Numbered from the stretch's first letter, positions 9,253-17,943 are shown. The stretch is 64,000 nt of DNA from an uncultured Lewinella sp. (GCA_913057725.1 CAJXOS010000015.1:1-64000); one strand, 5' to 3'. Program-made: numbers and translations. The notes: generated by a model from the letters alone, not told the origin.

Positions 9253-10665
9253 TTGAAGAAAAGTAAGCTACTTGACATTTGCCAAAGCCTTTCCGACGCA
9301 GAGTGGAAGTCATTTCTACTCTATTTGGCCTCTCCCTACTTCAACACCAACGACAGCATCACCAAATTGGCAGAACACCTCAGAAAATTGGCTAAAAAGG
9401 GTTGGCCGGAAGCTTCGCTGGATCGAAAAGCGATGTGGAAAGCACTACATCCTTCTTCTTCCTACAGTTATAAAGACCTCGCTTACCTCATGAGTGGTTT
9501 GGCTCAATTAGCAGAACAATTTATTGGCCGAGAACAGGAGAAGGAGCACCCTTACTATTCTGAGCTGCTCATTTTGGAAAGCCTGGCCAAACGCAAACTG
9601 CATAAAAGCTTCTCTTATCGTTTGCAGCGCACCAAAGCGGCAATAGAATCGGATCCCCGAATGGATTCAGCACAGCTGTATAGTACCTATTGGTTGGCAC
9701 AGATTGAGGATCATCATTTCAATTTACAAAACACAAGGGCGATTAACCCCTTCATTAAGTCTCAAGACCTGCAGCTGAACGACTATTTCGTCCTATCCAA
9801 ACTGCGATTGTTGTGCACGATGCTCAACCAGAAACGAGTTCTTGGTACCCAGGCTGTTTTTTCCTGGCCCGACTCCTCCCCTGAGGCGTATGAAAGTGAG
9901 AATCCGGTCATTCAAATATACCAGTGCCTGTACAAGCTACTTTCCGAGGATCAGCGAAATGCCGAGCGCTTCGCGCACTACCAACGGTTATTGAATGATC
10001 TTAAGGATGCAGTGCCTCCTATGGAGAGTATCAATCTTTATTACTTTGCCATAAACTACTGCCTAGGAGCCATTAACCAGGGGCAGCAACAATACGCGGA
10101 GCAGTTGCTTACCATCTACCAAAGTGGACTTGAAGCCGGACACTTATTGATCAATGATGAACTCTCTCCCTGGATTTACAAGAACATTATCAAATTGGGG
10201 CTGGGCTTGAGGCGCTTCGAATGGGTAGAATACATTATTCGCACTTATACCGAAAAGTTGCCGGCCAATGATCGTGAGGATGCCTTCTACTTCAACCTGG
10301 CTGATCTTTACTATTATCAACAAAAGTATGATTTAGCTCAGGAGCACCTCAATAAGGTGGAGTTTTCGGACGTTTTCTACAAGCATGGAGCCCGAATTAT
10401 GCTGCTGAAAATCTTTTTCGAGAAGGATGAAACGGAGGCGTTTCTTTCTTTAGCCCACTCTTACAAACTCTTACTTTTGCGCGAAAGAAACCTTGCGGAA
10501 GATGTGAAGACTTCTTATCGCAATTTTTTGCGCTTTACCACTAAGTTGTACAAGACGAGAGATCGAGCTAAGCTAGAAGGAATCAGAACGGAGATACTAC
10601 GCACAAAACGGATTAACGCCAGGCGATGGCTGATGCGGCAATTTGAAGTGCGCCTGGAACACTAA
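9253..10665 (+). CDS. Hypothetical cytoplasmic protein, about 470 residues
   Basis: I do not recognise a named family. The reading frame starts with TTG at 9253 (KKSKLLDICQSLSDAEWKSF). No in-frame ATG occurs until after residue 60, so the TTG is preferred. No signal peptide or membrane segment is visible. The sequence is rich in helices, with repeated aromatic and leucine positions such as YFNLADLYYYQQKYDLAQEHL, which looks like degenerate TPR repeats in the second half (about residues 250-400). The C-terminus is basic (TKRINARRWLMRQFEVRL). It is divergent from the dockerin-like gene with a 158-base AT-rich gap, and is followed 100 bases later by the SdiA-regulated-type gene. Possibly a lineage-specific regulator or scaffold protein; that is inference only. 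Confidence 0.75.
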   Translation: MKKSKLLDICQSLSDAEWKSFLLYLASPYFNTNDSITKLAEHLRKLAKKGWPEASLDRKAMWKALHPSSSYSYKDLAYLMSGLAQLAEQFIGREQEKEHPYYSELLILESLAKRKLHKSFSYRLQRTKAAIESDPRMDSAQLYSTYWLAQIEDHHFNLQNTRAINPFIKSQDLQLNDYFVLSKLRLLCTMLNQKRVLGTQAVFSWPDSSPEAYESENPVIQIYQCLYKLLSEDQRNAERFAHYQRLLNDLKDAVPPMESINLYYFAINYCLGAINQGQQQYAEQLLTIYQSGLEAGHLLINDELSPWIYKNIIKLGLGLRRFEWVEYIIRTYTEKLPANDREDAFYFNLADLYYYQQKYDLAQEHLNKVEFSDVFYKHGARIMLLKIFFEKDETEAFLSLAHSYKLLLLRERNLAEDVKTSYRNFLRFTTKLYKTRDRAKLEGIRTEILRTKRINARRWLMRQFEVRLEH

Positions 10666-10765
10666 TCCCAGCTTAATTAAGGCGTGGATGGAAGCTACAG
10701 GCTAGCGGAGACAAATTTGCCAAACTGCTCAAATTTTCGTTCCTTCACCAGTGAATTTGCATACT

Positions 10766-11692
10766 ATGAAGTTTGACCTCCAAGATTCAACAACGCTCAC
10801 CTGGCTGATCGTACTGATCATCGTGGTCCTGGCTGTTGGCTACTCCATTTTCGCCATCAATAATAAGCCACCCCAGATGTCCTTCACTGCGGTGGACGGC
10901 TACGAGTTTCCTTACAAAATTGACAACAAGTCTGGATGGCGTGTCGAGTTGAGTCCTACACTCAAAGAAATCTCAGGTATTACTTCGCTCAACCCTGAGC
11001 AAGTAATGGCTATTCAGGATGAAAAAGGCATCCTTTTTTCCATCGATCTTAGAACTGGCAATATCGTCAGCGAACGAATCTTCGATAAGGATCGTGATTA
11101 CGAAGATCTCACCTTGGTGGGTGACCACGTTTTCGTCCTGGAAAGAGATGGTGATTTGTACCAATTTCACCTCGCTGGTTCGGACACTTCGACTATTAAA
11201 TTTGAAACGGCCTTCAGCTACCGTAACGACACAGAAAGCCTCTGCTTTGATGCGGATCGCAATCGCCTGTTGATTGCGCCTAAGGAGGGTGCACCAGAAG
11301 GTCGGGAGTTGCCTAAAAATGTACTCGGCGTTTACGAGTTCGATCTACTGGAACGTGCAGTCAACCTGGAGCCTGTCGTAACTATAGCGGAAAAAGAAAT
11401 TGGTCGAATTATAGGCAACCAAGGCAAACCATTCAAGTTTAAGCCTTCTGCCATAGCCATTCATCCGCGAAGCGGCTACCTGTATGTGCTGGCCTCCGTC
11501 GGCAAGTTGCTAATCGTGGTAGATCCTACAGCAAATAAGGTAATGCATGTTCAATTACTGGACCCTGCTTACTTTCCACAACCAGAAGGTATGACCTTTG
11601 ATGCGGCCGACAACTTATTGATCTCCAGTGAGGGCCCTGATGGTCAAGCCGCCTCCATTACCCGGTTCAGCCTTAAGGACACGAAAAAGTAA
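10766..11692 (+). CDS. SdiA-regulated/YjiK-like membrane-anchored beta-propeller protein
   Basis: A 308-residue protein. I chose the ATG at 10766 over the in-frame GTG at 10751. A single N-terminal membrane anchor (LTWLIVLIIVVLAVGYSIFA) precedes a propeller-like domain with the features of the SdiA-regulated family (PF06977). These are the early LKEISGITSL segment, DRDYEDLTLVGDHVFVLERDG, a TESLCFDADRNRLLIAPKEG segment and the late PEGMTFDAADNLLISSEGP. The domain probably sits in the periplasm. The biochemical function of the family is unknown. It is followed by a five-base gap and the 5'-nucleotidase C-domain gene, so the three genes 10766-13412 are probably co-transcribed, hinting at an envelope phosphate or nucleotide role. 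Confidence 0.8.
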   Translation: MKFDLQDSTTLTWLIVLIIVVLAVGYSIFAINNKPPQMSFTAVDGYEFPYKIDNKSGWRVELSPTLKEISGITSLNPEQVMAIQDEKGILFSIDLRTGNIVSERIFDKDRDYEDLTLVGDHVFVLERDGDLYQFHLAGSDTSTIKFETAFSYRNDTESLCFDADRNRLLIAPKEGAPEGRELPKNVLGVYEFDLLERAVNLEPVVTIAEKEIGRIIGNQGKPFKFKPSAIAIHPRSGYLYVLASVGKLLIVVDPTANKVMHVQLLDPAYFPQPEGMTFDAADNLLISSEGPDGQAASITRFSLKDTKK

Positions 11693-11697
11693 TCGTT

Positions 11698-12453
11698 TTG
11701 AAGACATCTCTGTTTACTGTGCTATTGGCAGCGGTTCTATGGACCGGCTGCAACAAGTACTATCAACCTTCGCAAGCAAATGCGGAAAACCTCCGGGTTA
11801 AGACATCAGCTACTACGGATGGTAGTCCCCATGCACTAGAAGATATTATCTCTCCTTATCGCGCAACGCTTTCCGAACGCATGAATACCGTTATCGGACA
11901 AGCAGAAGAGCGCTTGTTTAAGAAGAAGCCAGAATCCAATCTTGGCAACTGGGTCGCTGATGCGGTCCATAACCAGGCCTTGCAGTTAAGTAAAAGCCCG
12001 GTGGATCTGAGCATCCAGAACTACGGAGGAATAAGAATACCAGAGGTAACAGCCGGAGATATTACCGTCGGGAAAATCTATGAGCTCATGCCATTTGACA
12101 ACATCTTAGTTATCGTGGAGATGGACGGCATAATGACTCAACGCTTCTTCGATCACATGGCGGCCGATGGTGGTTGGCCTATTAGCAAGGAAGCGAAATA
12201 CATCCTGGCAGAAGATGGCGCCTTAAATGTCCTCATTAACGGCCAACCTATTCAAACCGATCAGACTTACCGGATCTCGATGCCAGATTACATCGCTAAT
12301 GGTGGAGGAAACTGTGATTTCCTGGAGGATTTACCACGCGAAAATACCGGTCGACTCGTTCGCGATGCGCTGATCGACGAGGTTGTTCAACGCACCGAGG
12401 CTGGTGAAACGATTTCAGCACAACTCGATGGCAGAGTCCGCTGGGACAATTAA
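11698..12453 (+). CDS. Lipoprotein with 5'-nucleotidase C-terminal domain
   Basis: A 251-residue lipoprotein that starts with TTG at 11698, five bases after the upstream stop. The lipobox is LWTGC (Cys about residue 18). The rest is a stand-alone 5'-nucleotidase substrate-binding domain (PF02872), with NYGGIRIPEVTAGDITVGK, LMPFDNILVIVEMDG and the late DYIANGGGNCDFL. In classical UshA-type enzymes this domain is fused behind a metallophosphatase domain. Here the catalytic half is a separate gene immediately downstream (12495-13412), so the two products probably act together in the periplasm to hydrolyse nucleotides. The order is reversed relative to the fused protein. Confidence 0.88.
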   Translation: MKTSLFTVLLAAVLWTGCNKYYQPSQANAENLRVKTSATTDGSPHALEDIISPYRATLSERMNTVIGQAEERLFKKKPESNLGNWVADAVHNQALQLSKSPVDLSIQNYGGIRIPEVTAGDITVGKIYELMPFDNILVIVEMDGIMTQRFFDHMAADGGWPISKEAKYILAEDGALNVLINGQPIQTDQTYRISMPDYIANGGGNCDFLEDLPRENTGRLVRDALIDEVVQRTEAGETISAQLDGRVRWDN

Positions 12454-12494
12454 TCCTTGATACCCTTTTCAATTAGACAAGCTATTACCGACCT

Positions 12495-13412
12495 ATGAAA
12501 AGAAGAACATTCATCCGACAAATGGGTGCCACCGGAATACTGTTGGGCACTGGATTAAGCCCTGCACTCGCCTTTGGCGATCGGCCATCCAATCGATTGA
12601 CCATCCTACATACCAATGATTGGCATAGCAGAATAGATCCTTTTCCACAGGATGGTGGTCGCAATGCCGGACAAGGCGGTGTAGTGCGCAGAGCACGAAG
12701 AATTGAACAATTTCGCCAGGAGGCTGAGCATGTTCTTCTTCTCGATAGTGGAGATATTTTCCAGGGCACTCCTTATTTCAATTTGTATCAAGGAGAGTTG
12801 GAATTTAAGCTCATGAGCCAAATGGGCTACGATGCGGCCACTATTGGCAATCACGATTTTGATGCAGGTATTGAAATCTTGGACAAGCAGATGAATGCGC
12901 ATGCAAACTTCCCATTCATCAACTGTAACTATGATTTTCGAAACACGCCATTAAGTGGCAAGGTTGCTCCCTATCAAATATTCCGCCGTGGCGATCTGCG
13001 TATCGGAGTACTAGGTATAGGTATTGAGCTAGAAGGACTGGTACCAACGGCTCTAACAGGAGAAACACAGTATCTGGATCCCATTCAAAAGGCCAATGAA
13101 ACCGCTCTTCATCTAAAGGAAGAGGAAGGTTGTGATCTCGTTATTTGCCTATCGCACCTCGGGCATCGTTACCGGGAGGAGATTGTCAGTGATATGATCT
13201 TGGCGGCTCAAAGCCGCAATATTGACATTATACTAGGTGGGCACACCCACACCTTCCTTGATGAACCTGTGATTGTCAAGAACAGAAATGACCAAGGGGT
13301 ACTAGTGAATCAAGTTGGCTGGGCAGGCATCTTACTGGGGCGCATAGACGTTGTATTTGAGCGTCGAAGTGGTAAGCGCTGCTTTAGTTGTGCCAACGAA
13401 TGGTTGAGCTAG
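12495..13412 (+). CDS. Periplasmic metallophosphatase (5'-nucleotidase catalytic half)
   Basis: A 305-residue protein with a twin-arginine-like signal (KRRTFIRQMGATG). The calcineurin-like metallophosphatase domain has all the expected metal-ligand motifs in order: HTNDWH, LLDSGDIF, TIGNHDFD, LSHLGH and LGGHTH. The usual UshA C-terminal domain is absent but is encoded by the preceding gene, 41 bases upstream. Length is normal for the catalytic half alone. The Tat-like signal suggests export in folded, metal-loaded form. Its substrates are probably nucleoside mono- or diphosphates, inferred from the family and the partner gene. Confidence 0.9.
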   Translation: MKRRTFIRQMGATGILLGTGLSPALAFGDRPSNRLTILHTNDWHSRIDPFPQDGGRNAGQGGVVRRARRIEQFRQEAEHVLLLDSGDIFQGTPYFNLYQGELEFKLMSQMGYDAATIGNHDFDAGIEILDKQMNAHANFPFINCNYDFRNTPLSGKVAPYQIFRRGDLRIGVLGIGIELEGLVPTALTGETQYLDPIQKANETALHLKEEEGCDLVICLSHLGHRYREEIVSDMILAAQSRNIDIILGGHTHTFLDEPVIVKNRNDQGVLVNQVGWAGILLGRIDVVFERRSGKRCFSCANEWLS

Positions 13413-13500
13413 TATTTTCCAGCTAGTCTACTCGGCAAGATCGGATGAGAGCGTAGCACGTCGACAAAGAGTTAATATTCCTTGTCTAAATACTATTATC

Positions 13501-14100
13501 ATGCGTCTCTTTCTCTTATTAAGCATTCTCTTTTTCACTCAGCTTTTACAAGGGCAAATATCCGCTGACACACTCCACGGCAAAACCCTGCCCTCATTAT
13601 TCTCTCCAACGACAGATTCTCCACGAGTAATCTACGTCAAGCCTCCGGCAGAGCAGCATGATATCGCCTACTTCCTCAACGGCCAATTAGTCGCCGGCCA
13701 CTACTTGCAGACGATTGACCCCGATCAAATTGAAGAGCTTAAGGTTGACAAAAAAGAATTTGAAGTAGAAGGACAAAGCTATCGTGCCAGCATTTCCGTG
13801 CAGCTCAAAGAAGAGGCTAGCTACCGCTTCATAAGTTTAGAAGGGTTGGTGGAACAATATTTGGAATTAGAGAGCGAGGATTACGTCTTCCTCCTTGATG
13901 GGAAGCCACTTCAATACCTTCCCGAGGTGTATCATGTCAACGTTGAGCACATTCTGAAGATTGAAGTCACAAAGATTCCGCAAGCTGATAGCAGTGATGT
14001 CCTCAACATCATAGCGCTGTACACAAAATCAGAGGAGAACATTAAGGCCATGCAACAAATAAGATTGAAAGGCTCAGCCGAGCAATCTGATTTAAAATAG
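13501..14100 (+). CDS. Small secreted protein with two plug-like motifs
   Basis: A 199-residue protein with a clear signal peptide (MRLFLLLSILFFTQLLQGQ). I do not recognise a named family. Two segments resemble the N-terminal part of TonB receptor plug domains: AYFLNGQLVAG followed by IDPDQIEELKVDK (about 55-83), and VFLLDGKPLQ followed by VEHILKIEVTK (about 138-160). The pattern 'hydrophobic strand, DG/NG, then a helix ending in IEEIEVxK' is typical of plug domains, but no barrel follows. It may be a small periplasmic module. The gene is convergent with the glycosyltransferase at 14129. Confidence 0.7.
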   Translation: MRLFLLLSILFFTQLLQGQISADTLHGKTLPSLFSPTTDSPRVIYVKPPAEQHDIAYFLNGQLVAGHYLQTIDPDQIEELKVDKKEFEVEGQSYRASISVQLKEEASYRFISLEGLVEQYLELESEDYVFLLDGKPLQYLPEVYHVNVEHILKIEVTKIPQADSSDVLNIIALYTKSEENIKAMQQIRLKGSAEQSDLK

Positions 14101-14128
14101 CCACAAAAGAAGTCTGGAGACGCTTAGG

Positions 14129-14860
14129 CTACACGCCATAAGAAGAGAACAAGGAGCGCCAACGCATCTGCATCACGCCAATGATTGCTTCCTTCACAAT
14201 CCCCTTTGACATTTTGGAGACGCCCTCAATGCGATCGGTGAAGGTGATAGGCACCTCTACGATTTTGAATCCAAGTTGACGCGTAGCGAACTTCATCTCA
14301 ATCTGGAAGGCATAACCAACAAAGCGGATCTTATCGAAGTCGATTGCTTCTAAGACACGTCTGGTATAACAAACGAAGCCAGCGGTAGGGTCTTTAACGG
14401 GCATGAAGGTGATGATACGAACATACAGCGAAGCTCCATAGCTCAGCATAATGCGATCCCATGGCCAATTCTCTAGCTGTCCGCCTCGCACATAACGAGA
14501 ACCAACAGACATATCACCGCCGCCTGTAGTACAAGCTTCATACAGCCGTACTAGGTCATTTGGATTATGGCTGAAGTCCGCATCCATTTCAAAGAAATAC
14601 TCGTAGTCACGTTCAAGTCCCCAGCGGAATCCGGCGATGTAGGCTGTACCTAGCCCAAGCTTACCACTCCGCTCATGCAAGTGGAGTTGCTCTGGATATT
14701 TCTTCTGCTCGGCACGCACAAGATCTGCGGTACCATCAGGAGAACCGTCATCCACGATAAGAATGTGAAATGAATGAGGTAGATTGAACACCGTATCGAT
14801 CATCTTTACGATGTTCTCTTTCTCATTATAAGTAGGAATGATTACCAGGCAGTCGCTCAA
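14129..14860 (-). CDS. Polyprenol-phosphate mannosyltransferase-like GT2 enzyme
   Basis: A 243-residue family 2 glycosyltransferase of the dolichol-phosphate-mannose-synthase type. The N-terminus has the nucleotide-binding motif VIIPTYNEKENI and IVDDGSPDGT. The metal-binding DxD is FEMDADFSHNP, and the late motifs VKDPTAGFVCYTR and GYAFQIEMKF match the Dpm1/Ppm family. There are no C-terminal membrane segments, as in the short Dpm1 type. It would transfer a sugar from a nucleotide sugar to a polyprenyl phosphate on the cytoplasmic face. A perfect TATCTTTG -7 element lies 28 bases upstream of the ATG. Confidence 0.9.
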   Translation of the reverse strand: MSDCLVIIPTYNEKENIVKMIDTVFNLPHSFHILIVDDGSPDGTADLVRAEQKKYPEQLHLHERSGKLGLGTAYIAGFRWGLERDYEYFFEMDADFSHNPNDLVRLYEACTTGGGDMSVGSRYVRGGQLENWPWDRIMLSYGASLYVRIITFMPVKDPTAGFVCYTRRVLEAIDFDKIRFVGYAFQIEMKFATRQLGFKIVEVPITFTDRIEGVSKMSKGIVKEAIIGVMQMRWRSLFSSYGV

Positions 14861-14887
14861 CGGAAATGGTTACTGATTATGGGGTGG

Positions 14888-14895
14888 CAAAGATA
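14888..14895 (-). promoter_or_regulatory. -7 element (TATCTTTG) for the GT2 gene
   Basis: On the minus strand this reads TATCTTTG, a perfect match to the Bacteroidota -7 consensus TAnnTTTG. It is 28 bases upstream of the ATG at 14860. A clear -33 element was not found. Confidence 0.5.
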
Positions 14896-14942
14896 AGTAC
14901 TATTCAGTAATAAACCAGACAGTTTATTTTTAGTCCATAAAG

Positions 14943-14950
14943 GACCTTTG
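14943..14950 (+). promoter_or_regulatory. Possible -7 element (GACCTTTG) for the outer-membrane protein gene
   Basis: One mismatch (G for T) from TAnnTTTG, 18 bases upstream of the ATG at 14969, within a T-rich stretch. It is divergent from the promoter at 14888. Confidence 0.3.
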
Positions 14951-14968
14951 TACTAAAGACTCATTCAA

Positions 14969-15775
14969 ATGCAAAAACGCTGTATCACGCTTATTCTATC
15001 GCTCACTTTAGTTGGTGTTTTGTGTGCACAAGGCCCTATCAATGGCTTTATGCCCAAACCCGGGCAAGTAGACTTAGCCTTCACTTACAGCCAAGAAACA
15101 TTTGATGAATTCTTTGATCAAAACGGCGATAAGGTCAACCGCAATATAGATGCCACCAGTTATAACATTTTCCTGGAGTACGGCGCCGATGAACGCACTT
15201 CAATCGTTTTTACAGCACCATACATCAACAATGATGAAGACAACCGCGGCTGGCAAGATGCCAGCATTTGGCTCAAATACCGCAACGATCGTACAGAACG
15301 CGAAAATGGCTATCACAACTTCATTACTGCTATTGGGCTGAGTTTTCCCATGAGTAGGTACGCCAATGACAACCTTCGAGCCATTGGCCGGCGCGCTACT
15401 ACTTTTCAGGGACGATTTGGCTGGCAATACGACGCCAAGTACGGATGGTTCGTACAAGTTCAATCTGGAGTAGATTTTCAAATGGCACCAGAAGCCCAAG
15501 CTGCCGTGCCCATTTTAGTACGAGCGGGCATGGGCACCAGGTTCTACTACTTCGACCTGTGGTTGGAGCAATACCAGGGATTGCAATCGAGCAACAATGG
15601 CAATAACCTTGCCTCTGGGGCCGGAAGTACCTGGACTCGCGCGGGAGGGACCTTCTACGTACCTGTACAACGGTGGCTAGGTGTGTTTGCCGGTGGAGCA
15701 CTCGTGTTAGGCGGCAAGAACATAGGTCAATCTACCCGTTGGAATGTAGGTGTCGTATTCCGCGCTGGCCAATAG
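14969..15775 (+). CDS. Outer-membrane beta-barrel protein, hypothetical
   Basis: A 268-residue protein with a signal peptide (MQKRCITLILSLTLVGVLCA). The mature part shows alternating polar and aromatic strands typical of outer-membrane barrels, such as ATSYNIFLEYGADERTSIVF, GRFGWQYDAKYGWFVQVQ and RFYYFDLWLEQYQGL. The overall form resembles transporter-like barrels of the phenol-degradation MetA type, and it ends in an aromatic/hydrophobic strand (WNVGVVFRAGQ). The substrate is unknown. It is transcribed alone, with an imperfect hairpin after the stop. Confidence 0.72.
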   Translation: MQKRCITLILSLTLVGVLCAQGPINGFMPKPGQVDLAFTYSQETFDEFFDQNGDKVNRNIDATSYNIFLEYGADERTSIVFTAPYINNDEDNRGWQDASIWLKYRNDRTERENGYHNFITAIGLSFPMSRYANDNLRAIGRRATTFQGRFGWQYDAKYGWFVQVQSGVDFQMAPEAQAAVPILVRAGMGTRFYYFDLWLEQYQGLQSSNNGNNLASGAGSTWTRAGGTFYVPVQRWLGVFAGGALVLGGKNIGQSTRWNVGVVFRAGQ

Positions 15776-15786
15776 TGCAAAAAGAA

Positions 15787-15815
15787 ACCCGAAGCCTGCT
15801 GGACAGACTCCGGGT
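15787..15815. terminator. Imperfect hairpin between convergent genes
   Basis: Arms ACCCGAAG and CTCCGGGT pair with one internal A-C mismatch. They lie between the convergent stops at 15775 and 15852. There is no strong U-run on either strand. Confidence 0.35.
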
Positions 15816-15851
15816 CAATTATTCTTAACGAGATAATGCTTTCGCTAAGCG

Positions 15852-16580
15852 CTACATTCCGTCGATGAGTTTACGCTTCATTTCCGAGAATTCCTCCTCA
15901 GTAATTACACCATCATCGCGCAACTTAGCTAGGTCTTTGAGTTTGTCCATGATAGATTCTTCGGCAGTCGTCTCAGGAGCAGGAGCAGCCGCCGGAGCTG
16001 GGGCAGGTTCTGCCTGTGGTTCTGGCTCCGTAGCAGTAGTCGCACCTTCTGACTTCGCCTGATCCTCTTCCGCTTTCCACTCTTGGGCTACCTTTTTACC
16101 TTTCTCAAACTTCTCCTTGTAGAGCTTGCGTAGACGCTCTGTATCGAAATCTAGAATGGTACCACCAGAGTCAAAGTGACGCTTAAATACTTCACCAAGA
16201 GCGTAGGTAGATGCCCCGTTGAAAATCGAGACAGTCACACCGCCAATCAACGTACCAATTCCTGGAACGAGTTTAATTAAGCTCCGAGCACCCGCTCTTG
16301 CCAGCGTACTGCTAGTTAAGGAGGTAATAATGGCTTTGCCTTGTGATTCGGCAAAATCAATATCATAAACTCGGCTCAGCTGTCGGATCATATCAAGCTG
16401 CAAAGCACTTACAGCGAATACATCAGCCACTGGAATAGGAATCAAAAAACTGGCTCCCATAGACCAAATCACATGATTACGGATCACCGTATCAGCATGC
16501 TTCGACTTATCGCTTTTTCCGGTACTCATAAAGGCGTTCTTTATTTTCTTCGTCGCAAGATCTTTAATCTGTTTGCGCAT
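15852..16580 (-). CDS. DUF697 membrane-associated protein with C-terminal SHOCT domain
   Basis: A 242-residue protein. The N-terminal part (about 30-150) matches DUF697, with SFLIPIPVADVFAVSALQL, a LSRVYDIDF segment and the glycine-rich hydrophobic LVPGIGTLIGGVTVSIFNG. A low-complexity Glu/Pro/Ala linker (about 180-208) leads to a short C-terminal oligomerisation domain (SHOCT) of the form MDKLKDLAKLRDDGVITEEE. DUF697 proteins are often partners of dynamin-like or Era-like GTPases; no GTPase gene is adjacent here. The next gene upstream on the same strand encodes an unrecognised protein after a 306-base gap. Confidence 0.82.
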   Translation of the reverse strand: MRKQIKDLATKKIKNAFMSTGKSDKSKHADTVIRNHVIWSMGASFLIPIPVADVFAVSALQLDMIRQLSRVYDIDFAESQGKAIITSLTSSTLARAGARSLIKLVPGIGTLIGGVTVSIFNGASTYALGEVFKRHFDSGGTILDFDTERLRKLYKEKFEKGKKVAQEWKAEEDQAKSEGATTATEPEPQAEPAPAPAAAPAPETTAEESIMDKLKDLAKLRDDGVITEEEFSEMKRKLIDGM

Positions 16581-16886
16581 CGTGTCAGGTAATTAATGTC
16601 TTACAAATATGTAAAAAAGCCTGTTTAAGTGCCAGAATTCTCGACGATAGCACACGAAACAGCGATTAGGCTACCGTATTACCCAATAAGTGGTGATTTA
16701 GTAAAGGGGCCGTGGCCACGCGAAGCGGCCACCGCGTGTTTCGCTACTAGCACCTCATCGGCGCTACCGCTACACCCGCTCGTCCTTGCGCCCGCTGGCC
16801 GCCATGCTCAGCTATTCGCTTCGCACCAGATTATGCGTAACCCAGCCCCCCATTCTAATTCCATGCCTCTTGTTAAGGGCTCTTCT
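16581..16886. other. 306-base GC-rich intergenic stretch with nested inverted repeats
   Basis: I see no credible gene here. Bases 16700-16830 are more GC-rich than the surroundings. GTGGCC (16712-16717) can pair with GGCCAC (16727-16732), and ACGCG (16718-16722) with CGCGT (16733-16737) as an alternative. The later part contains GCTATTCGCTTCG, a string type that I associate with dispersed intergenic repeats in Bacteroidota genomes. The 88-codon frame across it has no family features. Confidence 0.4.
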
Positions 16887-17918
16887 TTAATCTAGGTGCC
16901 AATTCATACGAGTCACCCACTGCCCTCCTTTCCCAGAGAATCTCCAGTTCCAAGCCTTCGGCCATACTTGGTCCTCATCCACTAAGTCGCGCAAAGTCAG
17001 ACTCATCGTCTTCGAGCCCATCACATCGTTATCATTTTCAAATAGCCCCATAATGTTCTCCACTATACCGTCAACAAATCCCTCTAGGGCACTGCCCAAG
17101 ATGGCGGCTACCTGTGGTGGTACCGGAATACCCACCAAGCCCCCAAGACCTGCTATACCACTAGCAATGAGTTCAGCATCAATCTTCTTCACTGCGTACT
17201 CCGTGAGGTCCTCAATCAGCTTTTCGTAGGTACTATTCTTGTCCTTTTCAATAGCAGTCACCGTTACCATCTGGGTCTTAGGAAAGACCAACTCACCGGC
17301 ATCCAGTATGAAGCTGACCAGTTCTCGGTTGTGATAGTTCACTCGCTTTCCTTGCTTGATCTTACCCAGATCATGGCTTCGGCTTGTTACATTTCCGCTA
17401 TTGTCCACACCGATCACCAATAAGGTTGCCTCATCCTCATCGTTATAAGTTTTAGTCCCTAAAAACGGCACCTTGATGCGGATGGCATCTTGCGAGTCCT
17501 GAACGTAAAGTGATTCGAGCCTCAAGGTCAACCGGTCAAAGTTCACCTGTGGTTCTGCTGAAATTTCCGGAATCGGGAATTTACACGGATCGAGGTAAAC
17601 TAGATCCAACAAAGCCTCCTCAGCCTCCGGAGCATGCTTTAATGTATCTTCCAATGCCAGCCCTTTCCCTGGGTCGTATTCAGCTAGGCACCCTAAGATT
17701 TTGCAACGTCGTTCTGGATTCTCCGCATTACGAATAACCGCTTGAAAAGCCTTGCGATCTTTAGGCTCGAGTCGTTCAATATACTTTCCCAACAGGGAGC
17801 CCTTGACGTTCACCGCCGGGTTGCGTGAAAGGAGCTGTTCTCCTTCCAAAATCATCAGTCGAAATAAATGTTTGCCCAGTGCATAAGCACTTTTGTGCAA
17901 AGAAAAATTAGTATGCAT
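16887..17918 (-). CDS. Hypothetical protein, 343 residues
   Basis: Not recognised. The start ATG at 17918 gives MHTNFSLHKSAYALGKHLFR; no signal peptide is visible. The first third is charged and helical. A central beta-rich part (about 130-220, including DRLTLRLESLYVQDSQDAIR and ELVSFILDAGELVFPKT) resembles a C2-like or immunoglobulin-like fold. A glycine- and proline-rich hydrophobic stretch (about 245-285, IAGLGGLVGIPVPPQVAAIL) could insert into a membrane. The C-terminus is tryptophan-rich (WPKAWNWRFSGKGGQW). This mix of a helical N part, a beta domain and an amphipathic segment could suit a secreted effector or bacteriocin-like protein, but that is speculation. Confidence 0.65.
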   Translation of the reverse strand: MHTNFSLHKSAYALGKHLFRLMILEGEQLLSRNPAVNVKGSLLGKYIERLEPKDRKAFQAVIRNAENPERRCKILGCLAEYDPGKGLALEDTLKHAPEAEEALLDLVYLDPCKFPIPEISAEPQVNFDRLTLRLESLYVQDSQDAIRIKVPFLGTKTYNDEDEATLLVIGVDNSGNVTSRSHDLGKIKQGKRVNYHNRELVSFILDAGELVFPKTQMVTVTAIEKDKNSTYEKLIEDLTEYAVKKIDAELIASGIAGLGGLVGIPVPPQVAAILGSALEGFVDGIVENIMGLFENDNDVMGSKTMSLTLRDLVDEDQVWPKAWNWRFSGKGGQWVTRMNWHLD

Positions 17919-17943
17919 ATGGTTGTTTTATTCTTTGGTTATA

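Noticed and set aside
16629-16895. 88-codon plus-strand frame in the intergenic gap
   Set aside because: No ribosome site, no domain, unusual composition; probably a chance frame in a GC-rich stretch.
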